A stretch of DNA of 64,000 bases from Elmis aenea (taxonomy: Eukaryota; Arthropoda; Insecta; Coleoptera; Elmidae). Position 1 is the first letter of the stretch. Every line of letters begins with the position of its first letter. Shown piece by piece: positions 13,083-27,800 of this stretch. The translations under genes were made by a program, and so were the position numbers. The notes under the pieces were generated by a model. The model had not been told where the DNA came from. It saw only the letters and a list, made by a program, of their open reading frames with translations, and searched no databases. The stretch covers positions 23,519,674 through 23,583,673 of the forward strand of contig OX393579.1 of assembly GCA_947652605.1 (NCBI GenBank), read 5' to 3'.

Positions 13083-14959
13083 CAGAGATGGAAAGTCGGC
13101 AGAAAAATAACTCTGCCGACTCCTGACTCGGTATTTTTTAAAACCGACTCCGACTCCCGACTTTTTTCATTAATAAAACGTAATTAGTAGCTATTGAAAA
13201 CTCCGAAATCACTCATTTGTTTGCACTACAGAAAAGTATGTATTATTTGAGAGTTAGAAATAGTCGTTGCAATTGTTTAATCATGACACTAAGGCCTACT
13301 GTGGTGAAACCTCAATTTTGAAAATTTTAATTTTTTTCCTAGGTTAAACATACGGATGCTTTACAGTATTACAGTTTACATGGCTGAAAAGCATTTGTTA
13401 TGGAGATTTGAAAAATACAAAAATCCATTATGGCGTCGGTAAGAAAAATAAAAGTTAGGTATGACCGCGCGAAACATAGGCCTAGAATCTTTTTAATGTC
13501 ATTTTTAAGATCCTTATTACTTGCTTTTCCGATCCTGAAAATTTGGAGCACAAATCTTTTCAAATAAAGGTAATATGGACGTTTTAAGAAAGTGTACATT
13601 TTTCGTTTTCATCGTGGCTTTACGTAACAGGATGAATTATTGAAAATGCAAAACTGGATTATTGTTACGCATGTAATTGCGCAACTTTTTCCCCATTTAA
13701 CCGATTTTGTATTTCTAACGGTTTCCGAGATACCCATGTACTTCATTTTGAACTGGACACCATGTTTATTTACTTCTGTGAAAGCCGGTTATTTATTTTC
13801 GTTCCTAAGTGTATTTTATAATGGCCAACGGAGTTTATTTTCGTATGTTTACTAAATATAGAAGAAAATGTAAAAACTAAGTTTTTTTAAATAAAAATAT
13901 TAAATTTTTAACAATTCGGTTTTACTGCGGTTATCATATAACGCAGGTTTGGAGATTGTATCCTACCCGCGTTATAAGCGACTTTCATAGTACATATTTG
14001 GTATTTTACTAAAACTAATATAATACTGTAATCGTATACTTTTTAAATGTAAAAGATGAACTTATTAAAACTTATAACTTATAATAACCATGCAAATTTT
14101 AATGTGAAGAATATGTTATCAAAGTTACATATTTTTAATAAATCACATTTTTGCTTATATTTACCGTAAAATCTAGCGCATAATACCCATGCTTGATTTA
14201 AACCAAAATTTTCTGGTCAAATGGATATTTGTATTTAATTTCACACTTAAATTCGACAGATTTAATTTATTTGATATCAAAAATGACATATTTTTTGTAC
14301 TTGTGTATTATACACAAAATTTAGCTAAAATTGGGCTCAATCTATAGGAGATTATTAGTAATTTAATAAAACGGAAATAATATTAAAATATTATGAACAA
14401 GTTAGCCTGCGAAAATGCGTGCCACTTTACAAAACTTATCTGCAAAACACCTCTCGTTATACATCGACTTTGTAACTATTAATTTCTTTTTAACTAGGCT
14501 CTTAATTAAACAAAACAAAATTACTCACTAGAAAAGTTTTAACATTAGAACCATATTTCTATATACCTTGACCTTAAAAACTTCAAAATAAAGGCACTAT
14601 CGACTTTTAAAAACTTTTAAATTTTAACACGGTGTAAGATTTGGTTGACTACAGAACTAACCCTACCGTGTATCACACGAATCATGCGTTTTGTATTCTT
14701 ACGCTGTCTATAAACCTTATGCCGCCAAGTATTTTTTGCAAATAGAAATTGGAAGTTCACAGACAAAACAAGTTTGTGTTACCATAATCGTTTCCGTTTA
14801 AAAAAAAATTGACATCCTAATTTTTTCGTTTTAAATTTTTTATTCGGTTCTCATTCTCAAATAAAACTAAATTCAAAAAGAGTCGGGAGTCGGTAGTTTT
14901 TCCGTCTCTCGACTCCTCAAAAAAGCTCTGACTCCTCGACTCCCGACTCCCCATCCCTG
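13083..14959. mobile_element. Possible hAT-type element with repeated GACTCC motif
   Basis: CAGAGATGGAAAGTCGG at the left and GACTCCCCATCCCTG at the right are complementary ends, and both ends carry many GACTC/GAGTCGG units. The flanking 8-mers (ATACATTC, ATTCAAAC) do not match, so the boundaries or integrity are uncertain. The interior holds another repeat fragment with the CGAGATACCCATGTA motif (about 13725-13745). Confidence 0.45.
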
Positions 14960-15843
14960 ATTCAAACGCTGTAAACAGTCTGTTTGCTGTAAAAAAGTAA
15001 GCTCAACTTTTAATTGCAGATTACAAAATTAAACATAAATGTATGTTTTTCTAATAACAGTTATGGTTACCATTATGTTAAAGTTAAGCGAATATTTTTC
15101 TATATTGACAGAGAAGTTTAAGGTAATATTTCACAAATTTATTTAAAAAAATTTAAATTTATTAAGCATCAAAAGATCAAGCTTGCCATAAAAATGATTA
15201 AAATTTAGTTTCAGCTGTTTCATTAAACGTATACCCAGTTTGTCTCCTATAACTTACTTTTATTTTTTATTTTTTTTACAAAAATAGCATTGCATCACCA
15301 GACATTACATGAAAACACACTGCTGTTTTGGATTTTCTTTATTGCAAGGAAAATTTGATTACTCGCTTGAGTGGTTATACGTAAAAAGTTCATTTCATTT
15401 GACTTTTTATCAACAATGCAGTTAAAAGTTAGACATCTCCACGATACATTCTTCTGTTCAAGTAAATACTGTTATGTTTCTTGTTTACACTTCGTTACAT
15501 TTGCACATAGACTTGCAAAAAAGAGGGGAGACAGTATCAATTCACTATGAGGACTGTCACATTATATTTCCTCCAAACGGCAAACGCATTTTTAAGGGCT
15601 TCCTAGTCAATCTAGTAATGCGTAATGCGTAATGTTAGAAATAGGACGATAGGCTATGGCGCTCTACCGGTTTATTAATAGTAAATAAATATTTAGAGTC
15701 TCATTGTTTTATTATTTACATTCATCGTGCAGTGGTAGACAAATAATTCTTTATATCATGATGTAAACTACTGCGGCTTAACAAGTGTATGTTGTGATGA
15801 AATTTTTTTATGTAAAAAATGTAAAAACAACTGTTTAACAAAT

Positions 15844-18800
15844 ATGGAGTTACCGACGGGAAATGAGGATGCTACTTATTGTAACAGTGAACGTGAAATA
15901 TGTGTGAGAATTAACCAATCTCTGAATACTTCTGTAAGTTGTTTAATCTTTTATACAATTTTTATTTTAATTTATTGTTTTCTATTTATTATCTACATGA
16001 ACTTTTATACAACACTAGTTTCGCGAGGTCGCGTCGCTTCAATGTTTAGCCTACTCTTAATCGTCTTTAATGACAGATTTTTTTATTACTAATTTGGATT
16101 AAAGTTAAAACTTATTGTTAACGATATCAGCTTTAGTAGAAATTGTAATAATAACGTGTTTTTTAGTTTGACTAAAGATTACTGTTCAACAAATGCTTAT
16201 GTGTTTAAGCTCGTATATATTTAAAGATTCTTTGATTATTTTACTGTTTTTTTCTATCAACCAGGTTAACTGTTTAATTTTGTGTCCATTCAGATATTTG
16301 ATATTGAAGGAGTGTTTACAACTTCTAATCTTTTGTTTTATTAAATTTATGAACTGTATACAGGGTGACAATAATCTACATGTGTTGTATGGGTAACTTT
16401 GTTATTATTAGAGTTACATAGTCACTTAAATTAGCAAAGTTGGGCAGAATTCCAAGACAAATTTAATGCCATTTTGAAATTTGACCTACACCTTCAACTT
16501 TTTTAAATATTTTGAAAAAATTAAAAACATGCGATTTTTTTCAATGGTAAATAATTTCATAGCCAAAATATTTTAAAGCCAAAATGCGAAATGATTCCTG
16601 TAGATATTCTCATGTAGAATTAGAAAAAAATATCTAAAAAGTCATAGCACACTCGATTTTTGAGATATAAGCCAAATTTCCTTTTTTTTAAATGACAACC
16701 ATAGTTGGCTATGAGTTTATTAGAAAGAGAATTTTTCATTAATGTATGGGTTGTTGGATTTATTTTTAAAAATAACTAAGTTATTAGAATATTATTGTTG
16801 TTGTTGAGTTTAATCAAAACAAAAACAAACAATACATAAATTAACTAGCTGTACCTATTTAATTAACCACAAAAAAAAACTTATATAATTTCAGATATTT
16901 TTTACATTTCATAATAATTTATGATCTTTCACTAACTATTAATATTAAATCTAAATTATAACTTGCGTTAAAAGTATGGGCAAAACAAATTTGAGATCTG
17001 CACTTAGTATACAATAATGTTTTCCTGAGCATATTTCTGTCCTTCAAATAGCTAATCTTAATTCATCAGTTGAACTCAACTGTTATTTTTTGACATTTTG
17101 AATTTCGTTCGGAGTTTCTTTCCACCTTTCTTAACTAGTAAGGTGGGCTCATTTAGATCTATAAGGATCAGATCAGTTTCAGTTGGAACTAAAATTTTAA
17201 TTTTAAGCAACCATTAATTTATTTTTTTAACACTAACTTGTAATTTAAGGGTGGTACGCAGTGGCGGCCAGTGAAAATTTTGAGTAGGGGTGCTGTTCAT
17301 ATACAGTGTGACTGTGACCCATTTCAAAGCGTATCACACCTATAAAAAGTTTATTAATGATCCGATGTTCATGTTTTTTTTTTTAAACGATAACGCATCA
17401 AAAACTGTACTTTGGCACCCTATTTAAAAATTCAGTTTACACGCACAAACCCTACTATGATTGTTTAGCGATTTTTTAATTTAAATTCTGACTACACCAC
17501 TGGATCCAGGCTGCCCTCAAATGGGTTTGTGGCAAATTTCATAAAAAACATATTTTTTCTTTTTTCTTTGTATTTTTGTATCTTTTCTTGCAAATTTAGT
17601 TGTTCACCAATCGAATATTCAATAAAAGTTGCGATTTTAATAATGAAACGAATAAATTGTTGCTTATTTAAAAGATCTTACGTGAAATAAATTTTTTTCT
17701 CTAGCTTTTGTTTTTTACATAGCATAGTACCTACACTGCGTTTCCAATATCGATATTAATTTAATGACAAATATTGAATTTATAATTAATCTCTTAAGAA
17801 AAAATATTTTTTCATGAAATTTGGTACAAACTCATTTGAGGGCAGTCTGAATCCAGTGGTGTAGTCAGAATTTAAATTAAAAAAATCGCTAAACAAATTT
17901 TGCCAATTTTGACATAGAAAAAAAAATCACAGTAGGCTTTGTGAGTGTAAACTGAATTTTTCAATAGGGTGCCAAAAAACAGTTTTTGATGCTTTATCGT
18001 TTAAAAACAAATTCATGAAAATCGGATCATAAATAAACTTTTTATAGGGGTAATCCGCTTTGACATGGGTCACACTGTATAACCAATTTATAAATACAAT
18101 AGATTAAATAAATTTGTTATTCATAAAATAGGAGATACACAAAATATCGATTAAAAACCTTGGAGGTATAAAAAAGTTCGGATTTTGTTAAAAATTTATC
18201 ATTCAAAATAAAAGTAAATGTTTTTACTCTTGCTTTGGCAAAATTTTTCATTTACGTTTGTAATTCATGAAATGGTAGTTTTTTAATTGACAACATAGAT
18301 AGTGCTGTTAAACATTGTGGACTCATAGTATTCTTTCAATATAATTTTTACTTAGTCCTTGACTAATAACAGTATTTGGTATTGGTCGACCTTTTAATTT
18401 ATATTTTTCATTTAACGTTAGTTGCGAAAATTTGATTTGTTTTATGTTCAACAGTAAGACTCGTCATATTTCAACCCTTAAATTGTGATAATAATATTTT
18501 TGTTTCAATGTGTATCGATTTGAATCAATAAGTATTGTGGTAATTGGTTGTAGAACTAAAATTTAGGTGGAAATTGGCATACGTTATTCTAATTTAATTA
18601 AAAATTACTGATTAACATGAAAATCACAATTCAGACGTTATACATATATCAAAAACACTGTAAATTAACAGTTTTAAATAATAATCATAAAAGTAAGACA
18701 TGACTCATCTCTTCCAATATAATGTTTTCTTTAATAGGGGACAAAATCAGCACAATAATAAAATGAACATTTTTTGCAACGAAATTAATCAAAATAATTG

Positions 18801-21800
18801 AATAGTTTTTGTAAATGTCGTTTGGATTAGATTTTTTAAATAATTTTATGATTTATTGCACAATATCACCGAACAATTATTAATAGTTAATACTTATTTT
18901 TCATTGCATTTTACTAAGAAACCTTTTAAAAAGACTTGATCACTTTTTTGAACACAATATAATTTGAACTCAAAAAGTAGTAGGAGTATATGTTAATTAA
19001 ATATTTTGGGTTATTCAGTCAATTTAATCAATCAAAATGACTTAATATTAAATTTATTAAATTCATACAATTTTTAAAAATGCATATTTAAAATTTATAG
19101 ATATCGTTTACAATATTAATCGACTGAAAATGTTTAGTTCAAAAAACTGTTTATTTAAGTAAGATCGTTTAATCCCAAGTTCTTAAGTCTTAAATTAGGT
19201 GCGAATACCTTTTATTATTTTATGTGGCTTACCGTCCTCTTGGCTAATAAATTTAACAGAATTCAAAGTAGGTACAAACATTATAATGGTTCAATTGATC
19301 TGGTGGGATCAAAAGCTCTCCACGTATCAAAAATGTGTGAGACCACTGGTTACATCTATAAATACTTTACAATAAATTGATTTGGGTCATATTTCAAAAA
19401 GCAAAAGTGTGCATATTTTCATCGTAGTTTTGCATTACGCATATAATATTACAGAACTTGTTTCAGTATCTCGGTTAGCATGTAATATCAGATATCCGAT
19501 AGGAATGGGAAGTAAATGCATTTTTTATTGTTTCATAATTGTTTGGCGCATAGTTCAGCTCAAACCGTAGTTTTGTTTTAAACCTTCATGTTGAATTAAT
19601 TTAGGCGAAATTTTCCAAGTGATCATTTTATTGATGGTTTAGTTTGAACTTTGCGTGTCTGATATACAAATGAACGAATCTCGAAATAAATAATGCTTTC
19701 TATTTGAAAACACTTCAGTTTAAATTTAGATTAAGCTCCTGCTTGACTTTGATTCAATGAAACAGTGTAATTTGCTAAAAATAAGGATCGATCATGGGCT
19801 ACAATAAAAATTTAGGAAAATCACAAGGCAGTTTTGTCATATTGTAGCACAATTTATACTTGTTAATTAATGGATTAATTATTCATTACTTGAAGAACAA
19901 TAAATGCATATAGGAGCGTCTAATAACTGTATTTCACAAGCTATTTTCCATATTGATTACACTATACCCTATACCTACCACAAATCATTTTTTAATTCAC
20001 ATAATATCATTGTTTACCAAAGTGTGGTACCTACGCATAGTCCTGGGGGTACCTGAAAGGGTTTCAAGGGGTACACGGCAGAATTTTTTATTTTAGTTGT
20101 ACACAACAACTCATTAAAATTTAATAGGAGTATATGAGAAATAATCCTATTTTCGGCCGAGAGGGGTACGCCGGTAGCACTAAACTCTCAAAAGGAGAAC
20201 AAGATGGTTGTAAAAGTTTGACAAACACCGACATAGTTATAGGTACAGGGTGTTTCTTAAATATTGCGAAAAAAATCGGGAGGTGATTCTTTATCAAAAA
20301 TTAAGGGGTAACTTTCATATACATTTTTTTCCTTAGACGTCTCCTTTCGGAGTTACACCCCCCTAAAGGGGAGCGGTAAAATTCGGTTTTTATTTTATTT
20401 CTCAAATTTGGATAAATGTAGGAGAATGATATTAGGTAGATGTTTTATGCTTATTAAATGGTTTTCCATAGTAATATTTTTAATCATATCCCACCTTCAC
20501 AGGGGGCTGAAAAGTGGGACCCCTGTTGTTTTTTTTTATCAGAACTTTTTGGTGGGTTAAAATATATTCATCTTACAACATTTTTGAAAGACGAGAAAAT
20601 GGTTTTTGAAATAAAGTTTTGTGTAACGTACAGGGCCGGTCAAGTGCAGTGGGTGCAATGCACCCGGGCCCCCGACGTAGGGGGCCCCAAAATGGCAATC
20701 GATCAAAAATAATTTATCAGTTGTAATGAAATGAAATCTTTTAAAATGAAAATTAAAAACTAATGAGAAGTACCACTTTTTTATGTGGATAAAAAGGGCA
20801 GAAACAATTCAAATTGTACAGGCGTTAATATCGTTTTTGAAATGGAAAGCGAAAATAAAGAAATTAAAACAAAATACACACAAGAGGATAATCATAAATT
20901 AGTAGCTTCAAAGACATGACAGAATCAGCTTTTTTACTTATTAAGTCAGAGCAACACGTACTTTAACATTTAAAAATATTGAATTCGAAAAATCATTAAG
21001 AGAAAGTAGATAATTTTTTAAGGATTAAGAACTAGGTGGAAGTGCAAAAATTCCTACCCATCAAAAATATGTAAAATAAAAACGTTTTTGCGATGAGATA
21101 GGTACTGGTGAAACTTTAGATGAGCCTGTAGCAAATTACTAGATTTTTTTCGTTTTATGACCTGATCGACAACTTGATTTCTTAAATACACAAACGATTT
21201 AAGTCAGTTCCATAATTTTACAAAATTATAAAATATCGATTCTTTTGTTAAAGAAACTTGCCCGCCTGAACTGTTAGAAAACTATGTTAATAAAATTGTT
21301 CTAAATGAAAAAGTAATTGCAAATGATATTTTTTAACACTAAATGTAATAAAATAAAAATCATTTAAAATCAAACCACTAATCTGCTTTTATTTATGAAA
21401 TAAAATATTTATTATAAAGTTTTCCGCAACATTTACATTACACTTAGAATTTATTTAACACTTCTGGTCACTGTGGTCAGTGCAGTACGCTCGTCTAGTA
21501 AATTAAATGATTTAAAACATACATCAGATATACAATGTCTCAAAATAGACTTGATTCTTTAGCAATATCATCCATCGAAAATACTATGACAAACTTTGAA
21601 GATATAATTGAAAAATGGGCTGTTCAATGCCCAATCTAAAACTAAAAGTCTTAAGAATAAAAAAAAAATTCGATTATTGCGGTTTTATTGTGTTGTAATA
21701 AAAACTTATTTTTCTTAATAAACTTATTATGTACTGCAGTAAATACCAACCCGAAATATTGGATATAGAAACGTATATATCTGATAATTCAAATTTTATT

Positions 21801-24800
21801 AGTTCAATGGAAAAATTTTTCAAATAAAATTTGTATAGGGGGCCCCAAAAAAATTTTTGCACCCGGGCCCCGACATATAGATGACCGGCCCTGTGTAACG
21901 ATAACAACGACCTGTAGATTAAAAATGTCGTTCATGTTTATTACGTGTTTATTTTTTAAATTTTTTTTAACCGATAGATACTATATGCATTAAACCATAT
22001 ATTATAAATAACGATAATGGTTTTTGTAATGTAATCATTTCATTGGATAAATTAATTAAAAAATATTTTATTTGAAGTAAATAAAATAAATTTATTAAAA
22101 TAAAAAAGGAAAACAAATGCTATCTATTTATGTAAATGTGATGTCGATAACATAATAAAAGATAATTGTTTAATTTCCTTAAGTGTGCCATGAAAAAACT
22201 GATACCACCATTGAATTTGGCATGTGCAAAAATTATAATTTAGATTTTTAAAAGTAAATGTATTACAGATATTAAAAAAAATCAAAAATCGCAAAATTAT
22301 TTTTTTGAATATCTAAAATTTCTTCTGGCTACTTTAACTGAACGTGCCCAATGTTAAGCGCCATCCCCATAGTCGGCGGAATTCAGTGGTGCACCCTCTA
22401 CAATATTATAAGTGTTACTTTTGTTTGCTTTTTTTGTCCAAACAAAATAAAATGAATTATTTTTTTATTAGGATGATTCTGATAAATTTTTAATGAGCGA
22501 TACTTTTCCAAAACGGAGTAGAAGCTACAATAGATGGTCGCCCGTAGAGGAAGGAGTTACTATAGCATGGCGCGATTTAAGTATATACGTTAACTCACAG
22601 AACAATGGACCTTCGAACTATAAAAGGATAATAAACAGTGGTACACACACTGCAAGCTTTTATTAATAATTCCAGCTTAATTAAACTTGTGTTTTATTTT
22701 AGTAACTGGGGCAGTTAAATCTGGCAGTTTAGTGGCATTAATGGGGTCAAGGTATGTTCTACATTTTCACGATATCTGGACTTTTTTATTTACCATGGAT
22801 AAAAGTAGGACCTATTCACTAGTTTAGTTACTATGTTTGCCTCTACTCTCTAAATTTGGTATAAAAAAAGTTAATATTGTGCATTGTTATAGTAATTACA
22901 ATAATTTAATAATGAAAAATATTGACCATAAAACTAGGCAGATTTATTATTATTTTACATTTTATTTTCTCACAGCGATTTTGATTTCATAAAATTTTAA
23001 ATTTACCCTAATTTAGTTTAACCAATTGTATTTAATATTGTATAATTGTATTCAAAATGTTTAGTACAACCTTACTATAGGTACCAGTGACGGACTGGGA
23101 ACAAAAACCGGCCCGGGCATTCAGATTATAGAGGCCCACAGCCAGGGTTGGTCAAAATTTGATTTTTATTTAAAAAATCAATAATCATTGATTTAAATTT
23201 ATAAAATCAAGAACTTTTGATGTTTTTGATTTTTTTTAAGAAACTGGACTATTATTTTTCCTTTTCGCAACTAATTTATTCATTTTTCACGTTACATTAT
23301 ATTCTTTCAAAAAGTATGCAACAAATGGAATAATTTTATATTATGAATTTTATTGTATTTTTTTAAAGTTCTTAATCAAAGTTGGTGCATTACCTTAAAC
23401 TAATTAAAATTTCATAAAAATTCATACACTAGATTTTAGCGATTTCAGAAATATTCACAAGAGTAATGTGGCTTATTGAAGAGTTACAAAAAAACCTTAT
23501 GGGGAAAGATTATTTAGAATTAATAATAAAACAAAATGTAAAATTTGACGTAAAAATTCCAATTTTTATTTTTGAAGTTATTTTAACATTCAAAAAGTCT
23601 GCAACAAATGGAAAAGGTTTTATTATCGGTTCCTCAAAAAATTTTGTTCTCAGAAAAAGTTGGTGCATGGTCTAAAACTAATTTTAAATTTTAAAAAAAT
23701 TCAATAAAAATTGATATAACATTAGATTTTAACGATTTTCGAAATATTTCCAAGAGCAAAGTGCTATTGTTTTAAGAATTTTAAAAAAGTTCCAAAAAAA
23801 GTTTTTTGAAAACCTAAAATACGGGCACTTTACTGTTGCGAATATTTTTAAAACCGCCAAAATCCAGTGTCATATCAATTTTTATTGATATTTTTCCATC
23901 TTAAAATTAGTTTTAGACCATGCATCAACTTTTATGACCCACTAAAAGCTTTATATGATAACCACTTACACAGACTTAATAAACTCGCATTTATATATTT
24001 ATTATGAATCTATTTATTAAACAATGTGTTTTATAAAATAAGCAGATTGTGAGACTATTATTTACACATCTATAGCTAGGCGTCAGGTTTCGGATAATAT
24101 CGGGACTATTCCTTAAACACGAGTGGCGCGATCAAACATACGACGCTATTGAGTATTGTGGAGCCCCAGAAAAACATTAAGATTGAATACGGGAAAATGT
24201 TATAATAGCACCTTTTATCATAATTTTTGCGTTCCTTATACTTCAGCGCCGAACTTATTAACCCCGTAGCTTAGACCGGCCCAAATCGGCCCATTTGGGC
24301 ACCGGCCCTTCGGGCATTTGCCCGAACTGCCCGATGGCCAGTCCGGGCCTGATAGGTACATAAGCTTAAAAAATATCATAAGTTAGTTATGTTTTAAAAT
24401 AGTCGAAGCGTATGATATCAAATCTTCTTGCTAGAATAAAGGATCTTTGCCGTTGATTGTTCATGAAATGTATAGGTGGCGCTTCTTGTAGCTCTCCCAT
24501 GCAACACGCTTACTTGTAACGTTGTCCAGGATCACTGAAGGATTGTATGGTTATCGCTTCTCGGCCTATGGCTAAGATCAAAGTGTAGTATCTGTTCTTA
24601 TCAGCTTAATATCTGATACGTCCCGCATGCGGGACCAGTATATTAAACTGATTTTTGGAAATAGACGGAGGTTAGGGGCTTGCTCCACCTCCGTCACGGG
24701 TTGGCCCGGTATTGCAGTACCGCCGGGATCCGGCCCATCTTTAATCTAAATCACAAATTATTTATCCCATAGAATACTACAGTATTATAATTGCATCGTT

Positions 24801-27800
24801 TTATAGAAAAATTATATCACCAACGTACCACAATCATCACAACGGTTATTTTATCTACGTCCGTTTCCGTTTTGTGTAAGCCTGATCAGCTCTTAATTTT
24901 CATCAACTACTAATATTGTAAACGATAATTGTACAAAGAATTTTAAATTGTTTAATTTGTCTAAATTGTTCCTCTTTCTGAGCACCTGTTTTTTTTTCAC
25001 TGATGCTTTTTAATGTTAGCTGTTACAACATGCCGGCACGCTTAATAAACAATCATAATAATGAGCTTTTCTCTTAAATCGTTAATAACTAAGTTATACT
25101 TACTTGATGGTTCAAAAATATTTTTGAATAAGTTGTGTAGATTTTTTTACGCACTTAAAACCATGCATATTTTGTGTTTCAAGTGTTTAAAAAAATACCC
25201 TTTATGATTTTGGTTAACTATATCTAGCAGGGTTGAGCAAAATTGAGCAAATTATAAAGAAATCATTGATTTAAATTTAAAAAATAACCTTTTGATTTTT
25301 TTTTCATAAGTACGGCCTGTCACACACGGGCAATATTTTAGGAAATGAATAGCAGTAAATGAGTGTGAGCGTACTGACTATTTTAAAATCACGTGATTTT
25401 AAAACTTCGTCCAGACCTATTTTACAGGCGATGCAATTATCGGGGGTAATTACACTAGAGCTTTTTTTATAGCCGGACAAAGTTGCGTTGCTACGAAAGT
25501 TTGGTTGCTAGGAAAATCGACGAGACAAAACCGTCTGATAAAACAACGAGTCCGTAGGACGAGTTGTTTTATGGTTGACAGTTGTCGAGTCAAGAAATGC
25601 CTAATAGCAACTAAACTTGAGTTTAGTAAAAAGCAAGTTTGTCCAGGATATAAAAAAAGCTCGAGTGTAATTCGGTACGTTAACTGCACGAATATAGTTA
25701 TTTATGTATCAAGGCCAAAAAGTGTAACTTTTTCGGCCGCGTCTGGTTTGCTGGCCGAGACGTAGTCGAGGCCAGCAAACAGACAAGGCCAAAAAAGTAC
25801 GTTTTGGCCGAGGTGCATATTACATTTTTTGTGCGATCGAATTAAAAACAATTTAAATTTTTAGTAATTTTCAAAATTATAGGTTAGAAACTACGTGACA
25901 TTCTGTCACTGACAGATGACGGCGTATGTACTGCATTACCGGCCCTATCCTTAGCAACGGCCTGAAAAGTAACTTTTACGGCCGTTGCTAAGGATAGGGT
26001 CGGTAATGCAGTACTTTATGGTTGCTAACGCGTCCGTCAAACAGCTGTTTCTAGTACGATCGCACAAAAAATTATATATACCCTTCAAATAATAACCGAC
26101 AAAACGTCAAATCTTTTACTTAGTTACAATCAATGCATGGTAACAAAGTAACATGCAAAAATGCAAGTGGATATTTACTTAGGTACCTTTTTATCCGCTG
26201 TCATAACGACAAAACGTGACGTCATTATGGAGAATTTAACATATCAGTGTAGTTATCGCCCTAAAAAATAGCATACACTTGTTTTAATGCTTGTGCGCAA
26301 TAAATACGCTTGTTAAGAGACAGTTCACAAGGTGATATATCCGAATCGTATATTGTTTATGACAGTGTTAAGATAATTCCCCATTTTCACCGTCTAACAA
26401 GAGTATGTGTTGCTGTAAATTCCAAATATTACAAACTTATTTCATTATTAAATCATTTAGTTTTAATTCTAAGTCAGACACTTATGAGATGGTTATAAAG
26501 TTATGAAACATTTCATTTAGTTGATGCAATAACCAAACAGATTTCTTTAAATGATGTAGGTTCCAAACAATCGTTTACCGAATGAATATACTAATATGTT
26601 AATTGTAGGTAGTTTTAAAACTGCTTGTAACACGTCTTTTCGTCTTGCGTTTGCAAACGTGTTTTTTTCGTATTTTTTTTCCTTTTTTCAACTAGTTTAT
26701 TCATTAGGCACACTGCATTATATTGACCTTAAAATTAAAAATTATTGTGAGAATTTACAAAGTAAAATCTGTCGGAACGCGTCAAGAAAATTCCTGTAAA
26801 AATAAGCTGTTTTAAGAAAATAGTTGCAGTTTAATGTAAATCATGAATTTAATTTTTTTAAATCAACTGATTTAATCGTGATTTTGATCAATTGATTTAA
26901 ATCAGGCCAACCCTGCTATCTAGCCTGTCATAGAACTTTTTAAAAATATTCTAGTATCACTAAATAAATCCCAGAAGGGATACAAAACAATTTGTCTAAT
27001 TTCAACAGGTAGCTCTTACCGTTTATTAGATCCCAACACCCCAACGGCCGTTTTATGTGGACTACCTTGAATATGGTGTCATACCGCTCTTATTATAACA
27101 AAATCAGGGGTTCGTAGCTTCTTTTTTTAAAATCTTAAGATTTAAAATGTTTTTTATTTGATACTTTCATTAAAAGCGTTGCAAATCGATTTTTTGACAA
27201 TATTCAAATTTTTTAAATGGAACGAAACGGCCCGTACGGTTTTAATTCAACAGAGAGTTGTTTTCTATGACGAATTTACCAACAGGAGTTGTATTTTTAA
27301 TTTACCTACCCTTAAGAAACTTAAAAAAAATTATTAAATTTATTTACATATGTATAAAGAACTTGTTTGTTTATCGCGTAACGTGTACCTACAATGTGCT
27401 TTTAACTGCAATAAAACAAGTTAGTTATTTTCCCTTTACGTTTTAAAGACTGGTTACACCCAACTTCCTACAAATAATAAATTATAACAAAAAACAGAAT
27501 GAAAACTGAGTTTTCAACATACTTTGTTTGACACCTAAAGAGAACGTAAAATGTTAGATCAGTATAGAAATATTTTTTATACACACATTTGGGACTTTTA
27601 CAATTTAGTAGTAGAGGAAAAAGTCAGAGCTTCAACAGCAGATTAGTAAAAACCAGTGATGTGTGGGATTTAAGGGAAAGGAAATTAATACAAGTTCTAT
27701 AATAAATTAATACTATACGATTTATTCTAACTAGGATAAATAAAATAATTTGTGATTAAGTTTAAGATGGGCCGATCCCGGCGGTACTGCAATACCGGGC

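Larger units (their letters stand above)
10765..15843. other. White-scarlet intergenic region
   Basis: About 5.1 kb separate the white stop from the scarlet start codon. It contains the hAT-type elements listed at 11324, 12868 and 13083. The rest (11803-12867, 14960-15843) is AT-rich with no recognisable exon or RNA gene. The small open frames look random: no conserved motif and no splice context. Confidence 0.55.
15934..22471 (+). other. Scarlet intron 1 (6.5 kb)
   Basis: It starts GTAAGTTG and ends TTTTTTTATTAG. It holds the repeat at 16359, the foldback element at 17302 and the hAT-like element at 20631. At about 20020-20240 there is a degraded sequence with GTGGTACC-type ends, and at about 20244-20560 one end of a repeat starting ACAGGGTGTTTC. 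Between 18081 and 20020 I see only AT-rich unique-looking sequence. Confidence 0.6.
23010..24800 (+). repeat. Inverted duplication, arm A (carries U2 gene)
   Basis: This arm pairs with 27690-28215 on the opposite strand. Around the U2 gene (about 24395-24739) identity is almost complete, with one difference (A/C) in the 150 bases upstream. Outside that it decays but can still be followed, for example ATAATTGTATTCAAA and CTTAAAAAATATC in both. A 1.27 kb hAT-type element (23085-24351) interrupts arm A only. Confidence 0.75.
25228..26915. mobile_element. hAT-type element with nested insertions, 1.69 kb
   Basis: Ends CAGGGTTGAGCAAA and GGCCAACCCTG are flanked by ATATCTAG and CTATCTAG (7 of 8). 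TTGATTTAAAT units recur at both ends, as in 8142-8855. It contains an inverted-repeat block at 25440-25685 and the palindromic element copy B. It lies between the two U2 genes. Confidence 0.75.

Noticed and set aside
25525..25580. Possible hammerhead ribozyme around CTGATAAAACAACGAG and GTCCGTAGGAC
   Set aside because: It recalls CUGAUGAG...GUCC.GAGGAC, but the core CUGANGA is CTGATAA here and the GAAA box is missing. A simple inverted repeat explains it.
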